A stretch of 64,000 nt of DNA, taken from the NCBI GenBank assembly GCA_036504515.1, contig DASXVA010000009.1, positions 248,001-312,000 of the forward strand, written 5' to 3'. Position numbers and translations under genes: made by a program. Positions 34,283 to 43,008 of the stretch are shown in pieces. This DNA comes from AWTP1-18 sp036504515 (lineage in GTDB: Bacteria > Pseudomonadota > Gammaproteobacteria > Burkholderiales > Rhodocyclaceae). The notes beneath the pieces were generated by a model. The model worked only from the letters and a program-made list of their open reading frames with translations, ran no database searches and was not told where the DNA came from. Position 1 is the stretch's first letter. The number at the start of each line of letters is the position of its first letter.

Positions 34283-35152
34283 TTACTTGGTTTTGACTTC
34301 GTGATACTCGATCTTGAAACTGGCCGTGTCATCCTGGGCCAGGGCTGCGGTCAGCACGGGCATGCACTCCTTGAGCGTTGCTTCCAGAGTCCACGGCGGG
34401 TTGGCAATGAACATGCTGCTGCCGTTCATGCCGAAGCCGTCTTCCGCCGGTGCCGCCACGGTGAGGCTGACGTGGAGCCAGCTACTCATGTGCAGCTTGG
34501 CAAGCTTTTCTGGCAACTGGCGGGCATCGCCCCGTTTCAGATGGGGAATCCACACGGCATAGGTGCCGGTGGGGAAGCGGGCCAGTCCTTCCTTCAGGGT
34601 CATGATGGTACGCAGGTAATCGCGCTTGTCCTCGTAGGAGGGGTCCATCAGTACCAGACCGCGCCGGGGCGGAGGCGGCATCACCGTTTTGAGTTCATTG
34701 AAGCCATCGAACTGGGCGATGGCGTAACGCTTGTTCTGGTCGGGAAAGCGGCGGGCCATGGTGTTGGCCAGATTCTGCACATCGGTGCTGTGCAGCTCGA
34801 ACAGACGCAGCCGGTCCGAATCCCGCATCAGGCGCAGGGACAGCCAAGGGGAGCCGGGGTAGAACTTGGGTTTGTTGCTCTTGCCGTTCAGTTCCTTGAC
34901 CAGATCCACATAGTCGGCCAGGGCCGGGGGCAGGTCGTCCCGCTCCCAAAGCCGGCTGATGCCCGATTCGTACTCGGCATTCTTGGCGGCTTGGTCGTCC
35001 TGCAAGGCATAAAGCCCAGCGCCGGCATGGGTATCCACCACCCAATAGGGTTTGTCCTTCTGGTTGAAATAGCGCAGCAATTGCACCAGCACAAAGTGCT
35101 TGAGGACATCGGCGTGGTTGCCGGCATGGAAGGCGTGGCGATAACTGAGCAT
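34283..35152 (-). CDS. rlmJ: 23S rRNA (adenine(2030)-N6)-methyltransferase RlmJ
   Basis: The protein has 289 residues, the family's usual size. The N-terminal block MLSYRHAFHAGNHADVLKHFVL is diagnostic. SAM-binding and catalytic regions include DTHAGAGLY (about 42-50) and the N6-adenine methyltransferase motif DPSYEDKRDY, a DPPY variant seen in RlmJ. It methylates A2030 of 23S rRNA before 50S assembly. It is divergent from the pseudouridine synthase gene with 67 bp between the starts. Confidence 0.95.
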   Translation of the reverse strand: MLSYRHAFHAGNHADVLKHFVLVQLLRYFNQKDKPYWVVDTHAGAGLYALQDDQAAKNAEYESGISRLWERDDLPPALADYVDLVKELNGKSNKPKFYPGSPWLSLRLMRDSDRLRLFELHSTDVQNLANTMARRFPDQNKRYAIAQFDGFNELKTVMPPPPRRGLVLMDPSYEDKRDYLRTIMTLKEGLARFPTGTYAVWIPHLKRGDARQLPEKLAKLHMSSWLHVSLTVAAPAEDGFGMNGSSMFIANPPWTLEATLKECMPVLTAALAQDDTASFKIEYHEVKTK

Positions 35153-35219
35153 GGCAGAACAAAAAATCTGTAGGTTGGAAAACCCGGGGGCGCAACAGTA
35201 CCACGGGTAAAATCACGGG

Positions 35220-36044
35220 ATGAACTCTTCCGACAATTCTGACAACAAACCGGCCAAACCCCGTTTTCGGCGGATTGTGGCTAATCCTTCTGCTCAGCCT
35301 GCCCCCAGTGCGGCTCCCCAAGGCGTGCGCGTTTCCAAGCTGATGGCAGAGCAGGGCCTGTGTTCCCGCCGCGAAGCCGATGGCTATATCGAGCAGGGGC
35401 TGGTCTTCGTGGACGGCAAACGCATCACCGAGTTGGGCACCCGGGCCGACCCCCGCGCCGTGATCACCCTCGACAAGGGGGCCAAGGTCCAGCAGGGGCG
35501 ACGCGTCACCATTTTGATCAACAAGCCCATCGGCTATGTTTCCGGTCAGGCCGAAGATGGCTACGAACCCGCCGTAGTGCTGGTGAAAGCCGAGAACCAG
35601 TTTGGCGAAGACCGGGATATCCGTTTCAGCCCCGCCCACTTGCGCGGGCTGGCCCCGGCGGGGCGGCTTGACATTGATTCCACCGGGCTGCTGGTGCTGA
35701 CCCAGGATGGCCGCATCGCTCGTCAACTGATCGGCGATGATTCCGAGGTGGAAAAAGAATACATGGTGCGGGTGGAAGGCAAGCTGGTGGAAAACGGCCT
35801 CAAGCTGCTCAACCACGGCCTTAGTCTTGATGGCAAATTTCTGCGCCCGGCCAAGGTGTCCTGGTCCAATGAAGACCAATTGCGCTTTGTCTTGAAGGAA
35901 GGCAAAAAGCGCCAGATTCGCCGCATGTGCGAAATGGTGGGCCTCCACGTGGTGGGCCTCAAGCGGGTACGCATCGGCCGCATTCCCCTCAGCGACCTGC
36001 CCCTGGGGCAATGGCGCTATTTGCGGGAAGGTGAGAAGTTTTAA
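35220..36044 (+). CDS. RsuA/RluF-family pseudouridine synthase
   Basis: The protein has 274 residues. A polar N-terminal tail (1-33) is followed by an S4 RNA-binding domain (about 36-90, RVSKLMAEQGLCSRREADGYIEQGLVFVDGK). The catalytic domain has the signature GRLDIDSTGLLVL and active-site Asp151. It ends with KEGKKRQIRRMCEMVGLHVVGLKRVRIG. The family isomerises uridine in rRNA or tRNA; the sequence best fits the RluF-like branch (23S U2604), though RluB/RsuA cannot be excluded. It is divergent from rlmJ, so two ribosome-maturation enzymes share a promoter region. Confidence 0.88.
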   Translation: MNSSDNSDNKPAKPRFRRIVANPSAQPAPSAAPQGVRVSKLMAEQGLCSRREADGYIEQGLVFVDGKRITELGTRADPRAVITLDKGAKVQQGRRVTILINKPIGYVSGQAEDGYEPAVVLVKAENQFGEDRDIRFSPAHLRGLAPAGRLDIDSTGLLVLTQDGRIARQLIGDDSEVEKEYMVRVEGKLVENGLKLLNHGLSLDGKFLRPAKVSWSNEDQLRFVLKEGKKRQIRRMCEMVGLHVVGLKRVRIGRIPLSDLPLGQWRYLREGEKF

Positions 36045-36109
36045 CGAGTCACATTGCATTTTCGGTGCTATGGTTTTCAGGGTTCGAGTTGTCCTTTAAG
36101 GAGATCGTC

Positions 36110-36304
36110 ATGGCAAAAAGCTCAAGCAAACCAAGCATGGTTGAACTGATGGAACGAGAGTTCGATCTCAGGCTCCGCATGGAGCAGCTTTCTCTGGAAA
36201 GCAGTGATGAAAATACCGAAGAGCAAGTGCGGGTTGGTCGTCTCTATGCTCAGGCCAAAGCCGATCTTGACGATGCAAGAAAAGCCCTGCTCGTAAGCGC
36301 CTAA
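36110..36304 (+). CDS. small helical protein of unknown function, 64 aa
   Basis: Short, soluble, charged and helical, with no cysteines. It begins MAKSSSKPSMVELMEREFDLRLRMEQ and continues with an Asp/Glu/Lys-rich amphipathic pattern that could form a coiled coil. AAGGAGA six bases before the ATG at 36110 and an intrinsic terminator at 36327-36358 show a complete single-gene transcription unit. I do not recognise a family. Confidence 0.7.
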   Translation: MAKSSSKPSMVELMEREFDLRLRMEQLSLESSDENTEEQVRVGRLYAQAKADLDDARKALLVSA

Positions 36305-36326
36305 GTACTTCAGTCGTTTCACTCCG

Positions 36327-36358
36327 TCCCCGGCTTTGAGTCGGGGATTTGTTTTTGT
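36327..36358 (+). terminator. intrinsic terminator after the 64-aa gene
   Basis: TCCCCG (36327-36332), nine-base loop, CGGGGA (36342-36347), then TTTGTTTTTGT: a GC stem followed by a T-tract, 22 bases after the stop. Confidence 0.85.
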
Positions 36359-36450
36359 GCTTGCCCCTTGCCAACAGGCATTGCGGTTTAGCGTTATCTT
36401 CCAGTACCCGGCTGCGCAGCAGGGCAATGTTTGTTTTTGATCGCTCCTAC

Positions 36451-38088
36451 ATGCCCGACTCCGCTCCCCGCATCGTCCTAACCACCCTCAACGCCAAGTA
36501 CATCCACGCATCTCTTGGCTTGCGCTATCTGCTGGCGAACATGGCCCGCTATGGCGGTCAGGATTTGCGGGCCCGGACGGTATTGCGGGAATTCACCATC
36601 GCCCGCAAACCCGACGAGATTGCTGCCGCCTTGCTGGCTGAATTGGGCGATGGCTCCACGGTGGAAGAGGGCGCCAGTGCCCCCCCGCAAATCGTCGGCT
36701 TCGGCGTGTATATCTGGAATGTTCGACAAACCACCGAGGTCGTGCGTTTGCTCAAGCAGGCCCGACCTGACATCAAGGTGATCCTGGGCGGGCCGGAGGT
36801 CAGCTACGAATGGGAGGATCAGGAAATCGTGGCCCTGGCCGACTACCTGATCACCGGCTGGGGCGATGTGAGTTTTGCCAAGCTCTGCCGGGCGCTGTGC
36901 CACGGCCCGCAGCCCTTGATGAAGGTCATCGCCGGGGAGCAGCCGCCCCTGGATCAGATCACCATGCCCTATGCCGAATTCAGCGCCGACGATCTGGCCC
37001 ACCGCCTGCTGTATGTGGAAGCCTCCCGGGGCTGCCCCTTCAAATGCGAGTTCTGCCTGAGTTCCCTGGATAAAACCGCCTGGGCCTTCGACCTGGATGC
37101 TTTTCTTGCCGAACTGGATACGCTCTACCAGCGCGGCGCCCGCAACTTCAAGTTCGTGGATCGCACTTTCAACCTGAAAGTCGATGCCTCCCTGCGCATC
37201 CTGCAATTCTTCCTCGACCGCATACAGGCCGGTGCCGGGGCGGAGAACGACCTGTTCATCCACTTTGAAGTCATCCCCGATCATTTGCCGGATCGGCTCA
37301 AAGCCCTGATTGCAAAGTTTCCTCCCGGTAGCTTGCAGCTTGAGATCGGCATCCAGAGCTTCAATCCCGAAGTGCAGCAGCGGATTTCTCGCCGGCAGGA
37401 CAACGACAAGAGCGCCGAAAACCTGCACTGGCTGGTCAATCAAAGTCACGCCCACTTGCACACCGACCTGATCTTCGGCCTGCCCGGCGAGACGCTGGAA
37501 AGTTTTGCCCAAGGCTTCGACCGGCTCTACGCCCTGCGACCCCACGAAATTCAACTGGGCATCCTCAAGCGCCTGCGCGGCACCCCCATCGCCCGCCACA
37601 GCGTCGTCCACCGTATGCACTACGACCCGCAGCCACCCTACACCGTGCAGCAGACCGACGTGGTGGATGCCGCCACCCTGCAACGTTTTACCCGGCTCGC
37701 CCGCTACTGGGATTTGCTCGCCAACTCGGGCCGCTTCAAACAGACCATGCCCTTGCTCATGGCTGGCCCATCGCCCTTTGCCGCCTTTCTCGCCTTCGCC
37801 GATTGGCTCTGGCAAAGCCGCCAAAAGACCAGCGGCCTCTCGCCGGAAATGTTGGTGGATGGGTTGTTCGATTACCTCACCGCAGCACAAGGGCAAGATC
37901 AAGAAACGGTTCGTGCCAGTCTGCTGGTCGACTACCTCGCCAGCGGCGCACGGGCCAATCCCGCTTGTCTGCAAGGCCTGCTCAAGGACCGGGGGGCACC
38001 TGTTGCTAAATCCGAGCGGGCCTTGGCCCAACGGCAAGAACGCCACGGTGGGCAAGAGCATCGTGCCGAAGGCGTTGTGCTGCCATGA
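36451..38088 (+). CDS. B12-binding-domain radical SAM protein (DUF4080)
   Basis: The protein has 545 residues from the ATG at 36451. A cobalamin-binding-like Rossmann domain (residues 5-150, IVLTTLNAKYIHASLGLRYLLANM and VILGGPEVSYEW) precedes the radical SAM core with C195-x3-C199-x2-C202 (RGCPFKCEFC). A C-terminal DUF4080 region follows. No DxHxxG cobalt-ligating motif is visible, so cobalamin, if bound, would be base-off or absent. An in-frame ATG at 36427 adds eight residues. The reaction is unknown. The last four bases overlap the DUF3820 gene, indicating coupling. Confidence 0.85.
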   Translation: MPDSAPRIVLTTLNAKYIHASLGLRYLLANMARYGGQDLRARTVLREFTIARKPDEIAAALLAELGDGSTVEEGASAPPQIVGFGVYIWNVRQTTEVVRLLKQARPDIKVILGGPEVSYEWEDQEIVALADYLITGWGDVSFAKLCRALCHGPQPLMKVIAGEQPPLDQITMPYAEFSADDLAHRLLYVEASRGCPFKCEFCLSSLDKTAWAFDLDAFLAELDTLYQRGARNFKFVDRTFNLKVDASLRILQFFLDRIQAGAGAENDLFIHFEVIPDHLPDRLKALIAKFPPGSLQLEIGIQSFNPEVQQRISRRQDNDKSAENLHWLVNQSHAHLHTDLIFGLPGETLESFAQGFDRLYALRPHEIQLGILKRLRGTPIARHSVVHRMHYDPQPPYTVQQTDVVDAATLQRFTRLARYWDLLANSGRFKQTMPLLMAGPSPFAAFLAFADWLWQSRQKTSGLSPEMLVDGLFDYLTAAQGQDQETVRASLLVDYLASGARANPACLQGLLKDRGAPVAKSERALAQRQERHGGQEHRAEGVVLP

Positions 38089-38297
38089 ACCCGCAAGACC
38101 TCGAACTACTCGTCACCCGGGAGATGCCCTTCGGCAAATACAAGGGCCGCCTGATCGCCGACCTGCCGGGCAATTACCTCAACTGGTTTGCCCGGGAAGG
38201 TTTTCCTTCCGGCGAGATCGGCCGACTACTGGCCCTGATGCAGGAGCTGGACCACAACGGACTGTCGCCCCTGCTCGATCCCCTGCGTAAAAAGTAA
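38085..38297 (+). CDS. DUF3820 family protein
   Basis: A 70-residue protein matching the compact DUF3820 pattern: MPFGKYKGRLIADLPGNYLNWFAREGFPSGEIGRLLALMQELDHNGL. Members resemble a short nuclease-associated domain and have been linked to quorum-regulated virulence factors in pseudomonads; the biochemical role is unknown. The ATG overlaps the end of the radical SAM gene by four bases (ATGA), so expression is coupled. Confidence 0.85.
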   Translation: MNPQDLELLVTREMPFGKYKGRLIADLPGNYLNWFAREGFPSGEIGRLLALMQELDHNGLSPLLDPLRKK

Positions 38298-38312
38298 AGG
38301 GCATATCCTTCA

Positions 38313-38394
38313 CTCCCTAACTCCCTCCGTTCGCCCTGAGCGTAGGCTCCTAGAGCCGAAGTCAAAGGGGTCAGCATGAACGAGTGTTAGGGAG
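38313..38394. repeat. long nested hairpin, REP-like
   Basis: Outer arms CTCCCTAAC (38313-38321) and GTTAGGGAG (38386-38394) enclose a second imperfect stem (CGTTCG...TGAACG) and an apical GGCTC-CTA-GAGCC (38345-38357). The inner sequence resembles the dispersed GTTCGCCCTGAGC...GAAG repeat family. It lies between the convergent DUF3820 and yciH genes and may also serve as a terminator. Confidence 0.55.
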
Positions 38395-38434
38395 ACAACT
38401 GTGTAGCTCCCGAAAGTAAACCGGAGTTACCGAA

Positions 38435-38797
38435 TCAGCCCCCGGCCCGCTTCACAGTCAGCCCCTGTTTTTTCAACTGCTCGATCACTTTCTCGCAGTG
38501 GTCGCCCTGAATTTCAATCACCCCATCTTTCACCGTACCGCCAGAACCACAGGTGGCCTTGAGCTGTTTGGCCTGGGCGGTTAACGCCGCATCATCCAGG
38601 TCCAAACCCTTGATCAGGGTCACGCCTTTCCCCTTGCGCCCCTTGGTTTCCCGCGACACCCGCACAATGCCGTCGCCAGCAGGGTGAGGCGCCCCCTGTT
38701 TGCAAATGCAAGCATTGACCGGCTGCCGACATTTGTCGCACATGCGCCCGTGTTCCGTGGAATAAACCAAGCCGCCGCTGGTGGTGTCGTGCTTCAT
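38435..38797 (-). CDS. yciH: YciH/SUI1 (eIF1-like) translation factor family protein
   Basis: The 120-residue protein has a C-terminal SUI1 domain (GKGVTLIKGLDLDDAALTAQAKQLKATCGSGGTVKDGVIEIQGDHCEKVIEQLKKQGLTVKRAGG) that is essentially full length. Its N-terminal part carries MCDKCRQPVNACIC, a four-cysteine cluster typical of bacterial YciH. YciH can affect initiation-complex fidelity and stress growth; its exact role is unsettled. No Shine-Dalgarno site is obvious before the ATG at 38797. Confidence 0.88.
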   Translation of the reverse strand: MKHDTTSGGLVYSTEHGRMCDKCRQPVNACICKQGAPHPAGDGIVRVSRETKGRKGKGVTLIKGLDLDDAALTAQAKQLKATCGSGGTVKDGVIEIQGDHCEKVIEQLKKQGLTVKRAGG

Positions 38798-38936
38798 GTT
38801 GAGGGAGGTGCTGTTAGTGATTTTGGGTGGGGAAATGTAGCAGTGAATGTGGGCATTCAATGTACTGAGCGTTCAGGCTAGGCCAAAAATGGAAGTTCAG
38901 ATTTTCGGTCTTTGCTGACGTTCCAAACAATCGGAA

Positions 38937-39905
38937 TTAGGCCGAAATGTGCTGGTTAGCAGCCGCAGCCGCAGCCGCCAACTCATCCCGGCTCAGCACA
39001 TAGTCGCTGCTGTTTCCAAGCCGCTCCACTGCCAGATCAATAAAGCGCCTTACCCGGGCCGGTTGGGCCTGGCGGCTGCCGTAGTAGATGAACATCTGGT
39101 AACTGTCAGTCATATGTTCAAGCAGCAAGGGAACAAGGCGTCCATTGCGGATCATAGAAATAGCGGTGGGCACTGCGATTTGGGCGATGATTTCGCCAGC
39201 CAAGGTGGCGTGCAGTTCCAATTGCTCATCATTGGTACAAAAAGCCGGATGAAGCGGGTGCTCCTGCTCGCCGCCATCCACCTGCACCCGCCAGGGCACG
39301 ATCCGACCATCATCCGAACGGCGAAAAGCGCTACAACGGTGGGTAGTCAGTTCGTCGAGGCTACGTGGGGCGCCATGTTTGCGCAAATAGCTTGGTGCCG
39401 CGCAAATCACCATCTGCATGGGAAACAGTGGGCGAGCAATTAGTCCCTCCTCGGGCGAAGAACCCAGGCGAAACCCCACGTCGACACGCTCCTCAACCCA
39501 GTTGCTGCGCCGATCATCCAGCTGAATGTCCGGTTGTACCTCGGGATAGAGACGACAGTATTCCTCCAGCACAGGGCTAATGACCGCCAGAGAAACTGAA
39601 CGGGGGCCGACGATGCGCAACGGTCCTGCCAAATCCTCGCGGGTCTGGCGCGCGCCATTCAGCGCCTGTTGCAGGCCGAGCAGCGATGGCTGGGCTGCTT
39701 CAAAGAAACGTTGCCCCTCCTCTGTCAGGGACATGCTCCGAGTCGTGCGGTGAAAGAGCCGGACCCCTAAATGCTGCTCCAACTGTCCCAGGGCCTTGCT
39801 GGCAGCTTGGGGCGAAATCTGCTGGATAGCGGCCGCCTTGCTCAGACTGCCTGTTTCCACAGTGCGGATGAAGGTGGTGATGGAGCGCAATTCGTTGATG
39901 GGCAT
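38937..39905 (-). CDS. LysR family transcriptional regulator of the adjacent redox cluster
   Basis: The protein has 322 residues. The winged helix-turn-helix lies at 4-63 (GSLSKAAAIQQISPQAASKALGQLEQHLGVRLFHRTTR), followed by a substrate-binding effector domain and an Ala-rich tail. The RLFHRTTRSMSLTEEG motif places it among the CrgA/YafC-like LysR proteins, which often respond to aldehydes, quinones or aromatic compounds. It is divergent from the YqhD-like dehydrogenase with a dyad between them, so it probably controls the 40.0-45.1 kb cluster. Confidence 0.9.
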   Translation of the reverse strand: MPINELRSITTFIRTVETGSLSKAAAIQQISPQAASKALGQLEQHLGVRLFHRTTRSMSLTEEGQRFFEAAQPSLLGLQQALNGARQTREDLAGPLRIVGPRSVSLAVISPVLEEYCRLYPEVQPDIQLDDRRSNWVEERVDVGFRLGSSPEEGLIARPLFPMQMVICAAPSYLRKHGAPRSLDELTTHRCSAFRRSDDGRIVPWRVQVDGGEQEHPLHPAFCTNDEQLELHATLAGEIIAQIAVPTAISMIRNGRLVPLLLEHMTDSYQMFIYYGSRQAQPARVRRFIDLAVERLGNSSDYVLSRDELAAAAAAANQHISA

Positions 39906-39932
39906 GGGGCTTCTCGCTCAATTAACATCTAT

Positions 39933-39954
39933 TGGTTGTAAATAATACAAACCA
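39933..39954. promoter_or_regulatory. candidate LysR operator
   Basis: TGGTTGTA (left) and TACAAACCA (right) are inverted arms with a single-base bulge around AATAA. The site lies 28 bp from the LysR start and 79 bp from the dehydrogenase start, typical of a LysR autoregulatory/activator site. Confidence 0.5.
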
Positions 39955-40032
39955 TTTGACACTAGTTGGATGTTTGTCCGGGAACTAAAGTTCGGTCATC
40001 GCGGATTACGCGACTTTTTCTGGAGAACATTC

Positions 40033-41181
40033 ATGGACAACTTCACTTTCTTCAATCCCACCAAGGTCGAGTTCGGCAAGGACAAGGAACAGGCCATCGG
40101 CCTGTATCTGGCCGAGCATGGCGTCAAAAAGGTGCTGCTGACCTACGGCAGTGAGCGCATCAAGCGCGACGGTCTATTTAGCGTCGTCAGCAAGAGTCTG
40201 AGCGAACGGGGCATCCAGTTCGTGGAATGCGGAGGCATCGTTAGCAACCCAGTGATTTCCAAAGTACGCGAAGCCATCACCCTGGCCCGCAGCCAGCAGG
40301 TGGATGCCGTTCTGAGCGTCGGCGGCGGCTCCGTGCTGGACAGTTCCAAGGCCATTGCCGCCGGCGTACATTACGATGGGGATGTGTGGGATCTGTTCAT
40401 CGGCAAGGCCGGCATCGACAGCGCCCTGCCGGTATTCGACATCCTCACCCTGGCCGCCACGGGCAGCGAGATGAACAGCGGGGCCGTGGTCACCAATGAG
40501 GCCACCCAGGAAAAGTTTGCCATCCAGTCGGTGCATACCTTCCCCAAGGTCTCCATCGTCAATCCGGCCCTGATGCAGACGGTGTCCCGGGACTATCTGG
40601 TCTATTCCGCCGCCGACATCATCGCCCACTCCATCGAGGGCTATCTCACTGCCACTGTGCAGCCGAAGATTCAGTCCCGCCTGGTGGAATCCGTCATCAC
40701 CACGGTGATGGAGACCACGGAAGCGCTCCTGGCCGACCCGAACGACTACAACGCCCGCGCCGAATTCGCTTGGGCCGCCACTCTGGCACTCAATGGCATC
40801 ACCTACGCGGGCACTTCGGGCTTTGGCTATCCCAACCACATGATCGAGCACTCCCTCTCGGCCCTGTTCAACGTGCCCCACGGCGCCGGCCTGTCGGTGG
40901 TGATGCCGGCCTGGATGAAGTGGTACCACAGCCGCAATCCGGCCCAGTTCGAACGCTTCGCCCAGCAGATCTTCGGCCTGAAGACGGCGGCAGAAGGCAT
41001 TGCCGCCTTGGAAAAGTGGTTCGACAAAATTGGCACCCCCACCCGTCTCGCCCAGCTGGGCATTACCGCTGCCGAGCTGCCGGCCATCCTCGACAACCTG
41101 CAGGGCAATGCCCAATGGTTCGGTCTGGCCGGAATCTATAGCCGGGATGTGCTGGCCGACATTCTGAAGCGGGCCCTTTAA
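40033..41181 (+). CDS. YqhD-like iron-containing (group III) alcohol dehydrogenase
   Basis: The protein has 382 residues. NAD(P)-binding segment GGGSVLDSSKAIAAG and metal-site motifs DIIAHSIEGYL, HMIEHSLSALFNVPHGAG are those of iron-dependent alcohol dehydrogenases; the closest relative type is YqhD/BDH, an NADPH-dependent aldehyde reductase. TGGAGA precedes the ATG. It is first in the cluster and probably reduces toxic aldehydes such as those from lipid peroxidation or sugars. In E. coli yqhD is next to an AKR gene, as here. Confidence 0.92.
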   Translation: MDNFTFFNPTKVEFGKDKEQAIGLYLAEHGVKKVLLTYGSERIKRDGLFSVVSKSLSERGIQFVECGGIVSNPVISKVREAITLARSQQVDAVLSVGGGSVLDSSKAIAAGVHYDGDVWDLFIGKAGIDSALPVFDILTLAATGSEMNSGAVVTNEATQEKFAIQSVHTFPKVSIVNPALMQTVSRDYLVYSAADIIAHSIEGYLTATVQPKIQSRLVESVITTVMETTEALLADPNDYNARAEFAWAATLALNGITYAGTSGFGYPNHMIEHSLSALFNVPHGAGLSVVMPAWMKWYHSRNPAQFERFAQQIFGLKTAAEGIAALEKWFDKIGTPTRLAQLGITAAELPAILDNLQGNAQWFGLAGIYSRDVLADILKRAL

Positions 41182-41199
41182 TCAGTGGTGGAGGACGCC

Positions 41200-41442
41200 A
41201 TGAACAAAGAAGTCATCGTGATGATCGGCGCAGGAGGGATTGGCATGGCCATCCTCCGCCGCCAGGGCTTTGGCCGCACCGTACTGTTGGCCGATTCCCC
41301 CCCTCGCAAAACTGACCGAATTCGATGCCGGGCTCAACCAGGTTGCCGTGCACGGCAAGCGCCTGCGCGATGGCCTGTTTGCACTCTCGAACGTGGAAGC
41401 GCCGCTGAAAACAGGCCACTGAACATAGGCCCCCAACATTAG
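41200..41442 (+). pseudogene. broken SDR gene remnant
   Basis: An ATG behind GTGGAGG opens a frame beginning MNKEVIVMIGAGGIGMAILRRQGFG. This closely parallels the start of the SDR at 43009 (MKELIVVVGAGFIGQAIARRVGTG) including the GxGxxG cofactor motif. After about 40 residues the similarity stops and the frame becomes Arg/Cys/Ala-rich nonsense. The +1 frame from about 41305 instead reads a plausible protein tail (LTEFDAGLNQVAVHGKRLRDGLF). This is consistent with deletion or frameshift of a duplicated SDR. It is 18 bp after the dehydrogenase stop. Confidence 0.6.
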
Positions 41443-41455
41443 GAAAGGAATGATC

Positions 41456-42439
41456 ATGCAAACACGCAAACTGGGTAACAGCGGGCTGGAAGTCTCCGCC
41501 CTCGGGCTGGGCTGCATGGGGCTGAGCTATGGCTATGGCCCCGCAACTGACCGTGGCGCCGCCATTTCGCTGATTCGCCGCGCCCATGAACTGGGCGTCA
41601 CTTTTTTCGACACAGCCGAAGCCTATGGCCCGGGCGACAACGAGGAATTGCTGGGCGAAGCATTGGCCCCGTTCCGCGACAAGGTCGTCATCGCCACCAA
41701 GTTTGGTTTCAAGGAGGGCAAGGTGGCAGACGGCATGGATAGCCGACCGGAAACCATACGGGCCGTGGCCGAAGCCTCCTTGCGTCGACTCAAAACCGAT
41801 GTCATCGACCTTTTCTACCAGCATCGGGTGGACCCGGACGTGCCCGTGGAAGAGGTGGCCGGTGCCATCAAGGACCTGATCGCCCAGGGCAAGGTGCGCC
41901 ATTTCGGAATGTCCGAGGCCGGCGCCGAGTCTATCCGCCGCGCTCATGCCATCCAGCCTTTAACCGCACTACAGAGCGAATACTCCATGTGGTGGCGCGA
42001 GCCGGAGAAGGAGATCCTGCCGTTGCTCGAAGAACTGGGTATCGGTTTCGTGCCTTTCAGTCCCCTCGGCAAGGGCTTCCTGACCGGTGCGATCAATGCG
42101 GACACCAAGTTCGATGCGACGGATTTTCGCAACATCGTGCCGCGCTTTGCCGAAGCGGCCCGCCTGGCCAACCAGCGCCTGGTGGACCTGTTGGGCGATA
42201 TCGCCTCCACCAAGGGAGCGACGCGCGCCCAGATCGCCCTAGCCTGGTTGTTGGCCCAGAAGCCGTGGATCGTGCCGATTCCCGGCACCACCAAGCTGCA
42301 CCGGCTTGAGGAAAATCTGGGGGCCGCCCCCATCGAACTGAGCACGCAAGATCTGCTGGACATCGAGACAGCTCTTGCCGCCATCCCGGTCGAGGGTGAC
42401 CGCTACCCATCGCACCTGCAGCAACGGGTGGGGCGCTGA
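41456..42439 (+). CDS. aldo/keto reductase (YakC/AKR13-like)
   Basis: The 327-residue TIM-barrel reductase has the AKR catalytic tetrad: Asp and Tyr in FFDTAEAYGPG, Lys in IATKFGF, His in FYQHRVDPD. The NADPH site near the C-terminus is IPGTTKLHRLEENLGA. It starts at the ATG at 41456, chosen because AGGAAAGG sits seven bases upstream; an ATG two codons earlier is too close. It probably reduces carbonyl compounds together with the YqhD-like dehydrogenase. Confidence 0.9.
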   Translation: MQTRKLGNSGLEVSALGLGCMGLSYGYGPATDRGAAISLIRRAHELGVTFFDTAEAYGPGDNEELLGEALAPFRDKVVIATKFGFKEGKVADGMDSRPETIRAVAEASLRRLKTDVIDLFYQHRVDPDVPVEEVAGAIKDLIAQGKVRHFGMSEAGAESIRRAHAIQPLTALQSEYSMWWREPEKEILPLLEELGIGFVPFSPLGKGFLTGAINADTKFDATDFRNIVPRFAEAARLANQRLVDLLGDIASTKGATRAQIALAWLLAQKPWIVPIPGTTKLHRLEENLGAAPIELSTQDLLDIETALAAIPVEGDRYPSHLQQRVGR

Positions 42440-42481
42440 GCACCGCTGCGATCACACTTGACCCTGAAACGGAGCACAAAC

Positions 42482-42988
42482 ATGAATAAAACCTCCCTCT
42501 CCTCCCTCGCACTAGCTTCAGCCTTGACAATGACGCCGGCCGGCGCGGCTGAACTGGGCATCGAAGTGATTTCCTTAGGGAAAAAACCGGCGACGCGGGG
42601 TAGCGATCAGTTCTTCGCAGGCCAAGTATTCATCGACCAACTCTTTCAGGGCAGCGCGCCTGCACGCATTTCCGGCGGCCTGGTCAGCTTCACTCCCGGC
42701 GCCCGCACCGCCTGGCACACCCATCCTCTGGGGCAGACCCTGTATGTGGTCAGCGGTGTCGGTCGGGTACAAATGGAGGGCGGGCCGGTGCAGGAGATTC
42801 GTCCCGGCGATGTGGTATGGATTCCAGCCAATACCAAACACTGGCATGGGGCCACACCGGATACCCCGATGTCCCACCTGGCCCTCGCCGAGCAACTGGA
42901 CGGCCAGGTCGTCACTTGGCTGGAGCAGGTCAGCGAGACCCAATACCACAGCGCCCCCGCGCCGCTTGCCGAGCAGCCCCGTAAGTAA
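42482..42988 (+). CDS. secreted single-domain cupin protein
   Basis: The 168-residue protein has a Sec signal peptide (MNKTSLSSLALASALTMTPAGAA). The cupin motifs are GARTAWHTHPLGQTLYVVSGVGRVQ (His-x-His, with Gln in the usual Glu position) and PGDVVWIPANTKHWHGATP. It resembles cupins found beside carboxymuconolactone decarboxylase-like genes. The ATG at 42482 follows ACGGAG. It is the only periplasmic member of the cluster and its metal or substrate is unknown. Confidence 0.85.
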   Translation: MNKTSLSSLALASALTMTPAGAAELGIEVISLGKKPATRGSDQFFAGQVFIDQLFQGSAPARISGGLVSFTPGARTAWHTHPLGQTLYVVSGVGRVQMEGGPVQEIRPGDVVWIPANTKHWHGATPDTPMSHLALAEQLDGQVVTWLEQVSETQYHSAPAPLAEQPRK

Positions 42989-43008
42989 TCCGCTGAAGGA
43001 GAATAGAC

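Noticed and set aside
34695..36059. 454-codon minus-strand frame across rlmJ and the pseudouridine synthase
   Set aside because: It overlaps two clear genes in other frames and has no domain of its own.
36478..38061. 527-codon minus-strand frame opposite the radical SAM gene
   Set aside because: The plus strand has the CX3CX2C radical SAM motif; the antisense frame is compositional.
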